A stretch of DNA of 64,000 nt. Source: Mauremys mutica (Eukaryota > Chordata > Testudines > Geoemydidae). The DNA lies in assembly GCF_020497125.1 (NCBI RefSeq), contig NC_059077.1:25557340-25621339 (forward strand), in the 5' to 3' direction. Made by a program: the position numbers and the translations under genes. Shown piece after piece: positions 57,019 through 64,000 of this stretch (position 1 is its first letter; each line of letters opens with the position of its first letter). The notes below the pieces were generated by a model, which was not told the origin of the DNA, made no database searches, and saw nothing but the letters and a program-made list of their open reading frames with translations.

Positions 57019-59142
57019 CAAGGCCATCCTTATGCATATGCAGCTGCGTAGGGTACCTGAAAATTTGGGGCACCACTGGGTCTTAGTGTTCACCCACCCG
57101 GCTCTTCCTATCCCTGTTCTGACCCTTCCTGCAGGCTCCCACCACAGCTGGCTGCTGCAGCCTGGTGACTCTTACTCCAGCGGGGATCTAGTAACTTAAG
57201 AGTGAAAAAAAGCCTTCCAGCCTGCCAGACCTATTAGCACAACATTGAAACTGTTAAAGAGCCATTCAAGTGGTAATGAAGCCATTTAACAGGCATTTGC
57301 CAACCCCCAGGTATATACTGTCATTCTGAATTTACTGACAAAAACAGTTGTGCATTACTGTAATACAGGGGTAGGCAACCTATGGCATGCGTGCCAAAGG
57401 CGGCACGTGAGCTGATTTTCAGTGGCACTCACACTGCCCGGGTCCTGGCTCCGCATTTTAATTTAATTTCAAATGAAGCTTCTTAAACATTTTAAAATCC
57501 TTATTTACTTTACATACAACAATAGATTAGTTATATATTGTAGACTTATAGAAAGAGACCTTCTAAAAATGTTAAAATGTATGACTGGCATGCAAAACCT
57601 TAAATTAGAATGAATAAATGAAGACTCGGCACACCACCTCTGAAAGGTTGCCGACCCCTGCTGTAATATTTACTCCGAACATGTTCGTCTACACTACAGG
57701 ACCTTAGTTTAAAATTTGCTTTAAAAATATTTCATTACTGAGTTGGTAAAGATTATAAAATCACATCTCTAAAAAATCCTTGCATAGATTTTTAGAGGCA
57801 CAATCATCTTTAGCCTTAAATGCTTGGATCTTCAGACATATAGTTTTTTAAATAAATCCTTCAAAAGACCACCCTTATCTAAAATACTCATTTTCATTTT
57901 AATTACTATAGTAAAAAACCACTTGCTTCCAAAGTCTTCCTGTTCTTTCCGTCCATCTCTTTCTTCCTTCACTCCCCCCGACCCCGCACACCATTGTAGA
58001 GCGCCCTTAAAGGGACAACACCCTTTTCCTTCCAGATAGCTGGACAAAGAGTTTCCCTTTCTTTACTTCTGACTATCTGATGAACTAGTTTTAAGAGAAC
58101 CCTCCAGCAAAATCAGTACCTTAGTAAGATATAAAATTCTTTGTTATGCCTAAAATCTTTGGAAACATATTTTTTTAAAGTTGGTGAAATTTCATAAACA
58201 TGTTTATTGTTATGGAGATCACACAAAGTAAATTAGTGTTCCCTTTTTCTAAAAGCAATGAACATTGTTATGAACACACTAAACCTCTGTGACTGATTAA
58301 TTTAAAATAATGTCTTTGTTTCAGTGAGTTAAATATGTAGTAATCTGGAACGATTACTTTATGAAGGCTCAAGAGTACATTTAAAATATAAAATCAGCTT
58401 AGAAATACTGATTAAGAAAATGTAAAACAGAGAAGAGCTGCATCATGCATTCCATAATATTTAATGTTGTATTCAGCAAGACAGCTGACTTGCCCTCACG
58501 ACAAAGTTTTGCAAATAAATTTCCGACAAACTTCAGGGCATATCAAAAAACTTGTGACTGACATTTTTTATTCCCAAGTTTAGTGCTTTTAATTAGGTAC
58601 CTTCCGCATGTCCAGTCTTCACCATCTGGCATGCAGTGGAAAACATGCTCCATTTTCTTTAGAAAGAAATTGCAGAAGTGTTTTTTTCAAATGTCATTTG
58701 CTTCATTTGGGTTCAGGGATTTGGCTGGAAGGGGGTGAGCAGGGTGGGGGAGGGAAGAGAGGAGGGAGACAGTGTGGAGGGGCAAGGCCTGGGCAGAGTG
58801 GGGGCGAGGCCTGGGGCAGAGCAGGGGTGGAGTATAAGCAGGGCCACAGGCAGAAGAGGTGGGCTGGGGAGCCAGTCTCCCCAAGCAGCAGCTTCACGCA
58901 CTGCCCATGACAACAGATAAGAGCGGGTTGGCTCCCGCACACCCAGTGAGCACAGCAGGGGCCGTATTCACAGAGCTGAATGCGCCGGTGCCCTGCATTC
59001 TGCATGAGGGAGAGGGTATGGGGGTCTCTGCGGGAAACTGTGACTCGTCTTGGTATCCTTTGCTGCCTCATCCTGCTGTCAGGTAGAGGGGCACCGGTTT
59101 AATAATACTGCGTAGGGCCCCATAAATCTTAAGGATGCCCTG
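57019..59142. mobile_element. 2.1-kb hAT-like element within the L2-like LINE, near-exact 8-bp duplication
   Basis: The left end caaggccatcctta and the right end taaggatgccctg form an inverted repeat that continues weakly inward (tgcgtaggg / cctacgca). The duplication is ggtggagg (57011-57018) versus tgtggagg (59143-59150), 7 of 8. The L2 reading resumes on either side. Near the right end it is GC-rich with many ggggc modules, and near the left AT-rich. I found no transposase domain, so it is non-autonomous. It contains the younger 295-bp insertion at 57366-57660. Confidence 0.8.
57366..57660. mobile_element. 295-bp hAT element, exact 8-bp duplication, youngest in the nest
   Basis: The ends caggggtaggcaacc and ggttgccgacccctg are inverted with 14 of 15 matching. 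The duplication ctgtaata is exact at 57358-57365 and 57661-57668. The sequence tatggcatgcgtgccaaagg at the left end is a hallmark of a hAT family I recall from reptiles and some mammals. It interrupts the 2.1-kb hAT, giving three-deep nesting with the L2-like LINE. Confidence 0.93.
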
Positions 59143-59600
59143 TGTGGAGGTGCAGCTTCCCATCAGTATTTATTGGTGTCTCCTTCCAGGAAGGACTAAA
59201 ACCATTTTAGCACATTCCCTGGACTCCTGTCACCCCTGATCAACCAGGTTGAATGCTGCAGCGAGGTTCAGGAGGATGTGAATCAATGTTTGTCCTCTGT
59301 CCATTGATGGGAGGAGATCATCCATCAGTCCCACTAAAGTGGTTTCAATTCCATGTCCTGCTCTGAATTCAGACTGTGCTATGTCTAGAGTATTAGCTTC
59401 AGTTAGATGAGCTTGTAGTTGGCTTTTGATTAATTTCTCTAATGAGCTTGCTCGGGAATGGAAGGTTTGACACAGGGTGGTAGTTATCTACAACCAATAT
59501 ATTCAGGGTGGGTTTCTCCAGGGTTGGCTTGACTATTGCATGTTTGAAGGAAGATGGGAAGATTCAAGTCCAGGTGTGGATTCTGAAAATTGACCCTCCA

Positions 59601-60572
59601 AAGTTCTATGGGCTTCAGTTCCAGGGATATAGACTGAATCCATCTTCAGCTGTGTCCAAAATTTCCTTTCATTAAACTATGTGAAATGAGTTAGCAGTTT
59701 CCATATCACAAAAACTGGTAGCCTTGCCAGAGAGGTGAAAGACTGAATTCTGTGCAGACCAAATTTTCACCTTCGTCATAGAGCTGGTTCCTCAGAAATG
59801 GTCGAGACATATTTGTCTGAGCAGTGTGAGAGAACTGCTGTAGAATCTGTTGGGTATCTGTACAACTTCATCTGTTGGGTATCTGCACAACTGGGCTGCC
59901 AATCTGGCTCTCACAAATGTTTCCAAATGGAAGAAAAACATATAAATTACATTTCACCCCATGCTTCTCTCAGCTCTTTTCATCAAATGAGCACTGGTGT
60001 AGGACAACATCCTGATCCAAGCTTCCCTTCTTCCCACCCCACTCCTATTCAAGTCCAGATCCAAGCTTGAACGTGGCTTTTCATTTCTGCAGCTCCATAG
60101 ATGCATATTTCCAATTGGAAAAAAACAGTTGGCTTGATGACACTAATGCAACATTTTTTGGCCTTGGGTTACTCTGCATCTCATGCTGAATGAATTCATT
60201 CAGGTTCACAGGGAGAAAGGGCTCACCATGCAGCAAAAACCTTGGGAGCTTGATTACTGCAGCTCTTTGGAAAGGCCCACAGGTGGCTGCAGTTCCAGTT
60301 CCAGTTAGGTTGCCTTTTCTCATGATAAAAATCACTTACTAAAACTACAATTTGTATGGTACAGCAAATACCATTCTGTGGCCAGTATACTAAAAAAGAC
60401 TATTTTAAAAAAAACTTTGGGTATTATTATGGCAAATTCTATTTTTCAGCCTCTATGAGAAACTTTTCCATGTAATTTATTTGATTTTTTTTCACAAAGG
60501 AGATATTCCAGCATTTTTAAAAGTGATTGAATTTAGATGGATGAAATTGTACACCACTAGCAGCAGAACTAT
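59601..60572. other. no gene recognised
   Basis: AT-rich sequence. The plus frame at 59798-60070 contains a tandem-like phrase (GYLYNFICWVSAQ) from the repeated ctgttgggtatctg at 59848 and 59873. It matches no family I know. Confidence 0.4.
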
Positions 60573-61342
60573 TGGTCAAGATTTTCAAAACTAGGTGCTA
60601 AACATCAGCACCTAAATCCCTTATTTAGGTTCCTAAATAAGTGGCCTGATTTTAAAAGTGCAGAGCATCTGGTTGCTTGCATTTACATCACTGCAGGGCC
60701 AGCTCCAGACCCCAGCGCGCCAAGCGCGTGCTTGGGGCGGCATGCCGCGGGGGGCGCTCTGCCTGTCGCCGGGAGGACGGCAGGCGGCTCCGGTGGACCT
60801 CCCGCAGGCGTGCCTGTGGAGGGTCCACTGGTCCCGCGGCTCCGGTGGACCTCCCGCAGGCATGCCTGCGGAGGGTCTGCTGGTCCCGCGGCTCCGGTGG
60901 ACCTCCCGCAGGCATGCCTGCGGAGGGTCTGCTGGTCCCGCGGCTCCGGTGGACCTCCCGCAGGCATGCCTGCGGAGGGTCTGCTGGTCCCGCGGCTCCG
61001 GTGGACCTCCTGCAGGCATGCCTGCGGAGGGTCCGCTGGTCCCGCGGCTCCGGTGGACCTCCCGAAGGCATGCCTGCGGATGCTCCACTGGAGCCGCGGG
61101 ACCCGCGGACCCTCTGCAGGCACGTCTGCAGGAGGTCCACTGGAGCCACAGGACCGGTGACCGCCAGAGCGCCCCCTGTGGCATGCCGCCGTGCTTGGGG
61201 CGGCGAAATTACTAGAGCCGCCCCTGCATCACTGGGAACTGCTGGGTGCCCAGCACTGTCGGAAATCTGATCTTTTATTTAGTTACTGACCTAAGCACTG
61301 AAGGAATCTAACGATAAGTATCCAGTTTTGAAAATTTTGGCC
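60573..61342. mobile_element. old hairpin element interrupted by a GC-rich hAT
   Basis: The left part gtcaagattttcaaaactag, then cacctaaatcccttatttag (60574-60650), has its inverted counterpart on the right (ccagttttgaaaattttggc, 61322-61341). The two halves lie either side of the GC-rich hAT at 60694-61226, with its duplication at 60686-60693 and 61227-61234. Without the insertion the element would be about 230 bp. It belongs to the family at 32856 and 62691. Confidence 0.65.
60694..61226. mobile_element. GC-rich hAT-like element with a 52-bp minisatellite, exact 8-bp duplication
   Basis: The ends cagggccagctccag and ctagagccgcccctg match those of 5212-5462. The duplication catcactg is exact (60686-60693 and 61227-61234). 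A 52-bp unit repeats at 60788, 60840, 60892, 60944, 60996 and 61048, nearly perfectly for the middle copies. Each unit holds the 14-bp palindrome gcaggcatgcctgc or a one-base variant. Inverted partial units follow at 61080-61160. Because 52 is not a multiple of three and stops are rare, all frames stay open, so the 140-197-residue frames are not genes. Confidence 0.93.
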
Positions 61343-62380
61343 TTTATACTGGCTGCAAACTAGAGATGGGCTTGACCTAAATCTCAATATTGAACACCCC
61401 TGGCTGTTAGCAGTATTCAAAATCTCAAACTTGATTCTAATTTTGCAAATGTCCCCTCTCTTTATAGCAGGCTAATCCAAAATTCCAGAGCTAAACAATT
61501 CTAAAATGTAGTTTTCAAAATCTGGGTCAGAATTCTGTGGCTTGAAACCCTCTGTATTTCCTACCCTTGATAAATTATATCCCTTGAAACAAAAATCAGT
61601 TGACCTAATGCTGACTGTTTCTGTATGTGCTAGCTGTTTAGAAAGGCTAACACCCAAATGATTACATTATCCTTTGAAGTGAACACTCTCCTAAAGATAA
61701 ATGGCTGATGTTAACACCTCAGTTGCTGCTATTGCTTTAGTCTGTCTGGTTGAGGTCTCCACAGGGCCAAAGTGCATTGTTTTATAGGTTGGAGGTTATC
61801 TTCACATCTACAAGGGCAGAACACTTCATTTCCTTTCTCCCCCCTCCCGCTCCCTCCCCTCCCCCCAGAGGTTTGGATTCAGGAGAATGTAGGAAAACAT
61901 GTGGCAAGGCCCTGAATCTCCCAGAATTTCCACACCTGACCTGTCTACATGGATTACAGGATTTTTGATTCATGCAACCAAAATGGATTCAGGTGATTTA
62001 TCAGTGTCAGACAGAAAATCAAACATGAAGGACCCCAAGAGGCTTTAAGGTTGTAGATAATTTGCCAGAGTCTGAACAGTTTGTTTGCCTCTTGTTCTGT
62101 TTTTAAACAAATTGAACAGTTATGGCCAGGGTTTTCAAAAGCACTCAATGTAGCCCCAACTCTGCTCCCACAGCTCAGAGATAGGCCAATGCTGAGTAGT
62201 TAAAATGCCAGTGGCTTGGCTATGCTAGAGTTCTTACTGTTGCTACCATCAAGGGAATTGCATCAATGGTAGCATGCTGGGATTTTTTTAAAAGGGTTAT
62301 TGTAGGATATATTCACAGACAACACTCTATCAATGATCCACTATAATAATAATTTGCTGGATTCACCTAGCTCTTTTCAT
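61343..62380. other. no gene recognised
   Basis: AT-rich sequence with a short C-rich stretch at 61838-61865 (ctcccccctcccgctccctc). No recognisable domain or repeat ends. Confidence 0.4.
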
Positions 62381-62384
62381 TCAG

Positions 62385-62510
62385 ATCTCAAAATAATTTA
62401 TAAATATGTATTCAGCTTCGCAACACTTCTGTAATGTAGGCAAGTTTCACTATAGCCACATTATAGATGGGGCATCTGAAGCAGAGAGAGGGCAATGGAA
62501 GTGTCTGTTG
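62385..62510 (-). repeat. MIR-like CORE-SINE remnant
   Basis: The phrase tctcaaaataatttataaat, then cacattatagatggggcatc, then tgaagcagagagagggc follows the reverse-strand MIR/CORE order (caaagcgctttacaaat ... ttatagatgaggaaactgag). Diverged and without ends. Confidence 0.5.
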
Positions 62511-62690
62511 GGACCCAGACTTGAGGTACTCCAAATCAGTCTGAAAACGTTGCCATTAAACCTGTTCCTGGTAGGTCTAATGGGTAGGTTGAAATAGCAA
62601 AGGCCACTCTGCTCTATCTAAAGTCATACCCCCACTCTTGGTATAACCAGTGGTGTTGCACCAGTGGGTGATGTTAAGGGAAAATGTAGA

Positions 62691-62863
62691 TCAAGATTTT
62701 CAAAAGTGACTAGTGAATGTGAATGCCTCCACTTTTGGGTGGGTAACTTGGGACACCTTAAAGGAGTGTGATTTTCAGAGAGCACCCAACCTCAGCAAAT
62801 CAGGCCCCTTTAAGGAATCTTTGAGCACCTACCTTCACTAGTCACTTCTGAAAATCTTGGCTC
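62691..62863. mobile_element. 173-bp hairpin MITE with atgtaga direct repeats
   Basis: The left arm (62691-62720) tcaagattttcaaaagtgac... and the right arm (62831-62860) ...gtcacttctgaaaatcttgg are inverted, matching 27 of 30. The 7-bp sequence atgtaga flanks both sides (62684-62690 and 62864-62870). The interior includes ggtgggtaacttgggacacc. Non-coding. Confidence 0.7.
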
Positions 62864-62870
62864 ATGTAGA

Positions 62871-63977
62871 TAACCTTGTTGGATCCCTCAGGCCTTATTT
62901 TTGACTCTCATGCCTCACTCGCAGAACAGAAAACGGTCCTGAAGGGATGAACCTTATAGAAAAGCAAGGTATTTACAAGTTCACAAGCCTTTAAGGGCCA
63001 CTCTCACAGGCCTTTCCAGCAAGCCCAGAAGGAATTTGACCACCCACAAACAGATTTTGTTCTAAAAGGACTTACAGGTCACAACTAATGTTTGTCTCAT
63101 GGGAGATAAGAGACATGCTTTGCTGTGAAGCACACTGACTATCAGAGGATATGATTTTTTTCTACATAAAAGACTAGCTCACAAACTAAATTATATCTTG
63201 CCGCAAGATGGAGACAAACTGCACATGCCAAGATGCTCCACCAAAGTAACTTACATCTGAAGCACAAAGGAGGCCTGTGCACAACAGGTTCATCTTTTTG
63301 TAACACAAGAGGAGTTTAAGGAGGCCTTGTGGGAAACAACAACAGAAAGACCCAAATGCCTTAGGATATGCCTGGAATTCTATGAAGTAATTTTGGGCAA
63401 GTATCTAGATCTCTGGCCAGTTACATCAAAAGAATAGCAAAATCCTTGCCTGGAAACATCAACAGATGCAAAGAGGACTATCTGAAAATGGGCAATGCAT
63501 CCTGTTCTGAAACAACAGGACAAGGTAATTCTCATTATTCATCTGGAAATGTTTGAGGGAGTTTAGCTTGTACAAAGCCTTCTGTGGTTTCTTGGTTCTG
63601 CCAGCAGCCACTCCAATTTGTCTGTGACTGTAGTGCATTGTGTCCTTGGCGATGGATGGGAAAAATTAGTCGTGACTCTTGTTAAAGCTCTTATAAAATG
63701 CTTTGTTAGAGAGAAAGAGAGTAAGCCATCTTAAAAAATTGTAAAGTTGCATTTTCTAGTTTTGCATGAATGGTCAAACAGGCTAGCTCTCCCTTTCTAT
63801 CTCCAAGGCTACTTGTCTCTTTGCAGGGAGACCAGGGAGGGAATCACACTGATGGTAGAAAGAAAAACAGCCCCGGAGTATAACACCCCTCAGGCACTGG
63901 AGTGCAGGAAATCCAGATCTAAATCTGAATTTTTCAGCCCAAATTTTTTTAAATGTGTGTTTTTATACACTGTGTAT
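62871..63977. other. no gene recognised
   Basis: AT-rich sequence. I see no domain, RNA or repeat boundary I could support. Confidence 0.4.
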
Positions 63978-64000
63978 AATAGAATCATAGAATTCAAGAT
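63978..64000 (-). mobile_element. start of a CR1 3' end cut by the window edge
   Basis: The last bases, aatagaatcatagaattcaa followed by gat, match the reverse complement of CR1 3' termini (octamer attctatg repeats). The element would extend beyond the window. Confidence 0.6.

Larger units (their letters stand above)
56474..59600 (-). pseudogene. L2-like LINE reverse transcriptase, split by a 2.1-kb hAT
   Basis: On the minus strand the upstream part (59600-59151) reads LEKLIKSQLQAHLTE, DIAQSEFRAGHGIETTLVGL, MDDLLPSMDRGQTLIHILL and AAFNLVDQG (the AAFDTVDH box). The hAT insertion (57019-59142) follows. The downstream part has LSPVLFNIYVQSLSEL and QYADVTQLYLSFTTDNH (YADD reduced to YADV). C-terminal blocks are NAFKLLPLVRRLNPTPLNED and FLTSQLDYSNTGKYGE, down to 56474. 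The order and spacing fit an L2-clade RT. Stops and frame changes occur throughout. Confidence 0.75.

Noticed and set aside
60633..61270. Long overlapping frames of 142-197 residues on both strands, rich in Arg, Gly and Pro
   Set aside because: They arise from a 52-bp GC-rich tandem array inside a hAT element. Six frames are open because stops are rare. No domain, start context or conservation argues for a protein.
1..64000. Bacterial-type features such as operons, CRISPR arrays or riboswitches
   Set aside because: The repeats, microsatellites and LINE/SINE content show vertebrate DNA. No regularly spaced direct repeats with unique spacers exist; the only regular array is the 52-bp minisatellite.

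Overview
This window is vertebrate nuclear DNA, most likely from a cryptodiran (hidden-necked) turtle. The evidence is the repeat content, recognised from memory. It includes several truncated CR1 LINE copies with chelonian-type 3' ends. It also includes one tRNA-derived SINE with legible A and B boxes (29775-29955) that resembles the tortoise pol III SINE, and GC-rich hAT elements and LTRs that I associate with turtle genomes. I can support no intact host protein-coding gene, rRNA gene, functional tRNA gene or CRISPR array. Every reading frame with recognisable protein similarity belongs to a decayed transposable element. The rest looks like intergenic or intronic sequence.

Layout. 1-7.6 kb: a CR1 tail, a 45-bp tandem repeat, a solo LTR carrying a nested hAT element, an 860-bp TIR element, and MIR-like remnants. 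7.6-21 kb: mostly unique AT-rich DNA, with a Penelope-like inverted element (12223-12756), two hAT-like elements, and a composite of tRNA-like modules (18322-18740). 21.2-27.4 kb: a decayed DIRS-type tyrosine-recombinase retrotransposon with gag, RT/RNase H and recombinase remnants, interrupted twice. 27.4-40 kb: mostly unrecognised, with the tRNA SINE, LINE scraps, hairpin elements, a TIR element and a clean solo LTR (36538-37355). 40-46 kb: an RTE-type LINE, another TIR element, a Penelope-like tail, a 1.2-kb CR1 with RT, and a sushi-like Ty3/Gypsy gag-protease remnant. 46-50 kb: quiet. 50-54.4 kb: a dense nest, in which an antisense Ty3/Gypsy fragment lost its RT and was then split by a hAT and a LINE, beside a GC-rich hAT. 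55-61.3 kb: a CR1 fused to an L2-like LINE that is split by a 2.1-kb hAT, itself split by a 295-bp hAT, followed by a GC-rich hAT with a 52-bp tandem expansion inside an older hairpin element. 61.3-64 kb: quiet, ending in the first bases of a CR1 copy.

The elements do not work together as a system. The window is best read as a stratified record of insertions. Target-site duplications (TSDs) are still exact at six loci with 8-, 5- or 12-14-bp repeats, and these give relative ages by nesting. The most unusual signal is a family of short elements with a common tail, long TSDs and a hammerhead-ribozyme-like core (12.2, 42.2, 49.4 and 50.6 kb). Limits: repeat family names come from recognition, not a database search; boundaries without TSDs are approximate; small host exons could be missed.
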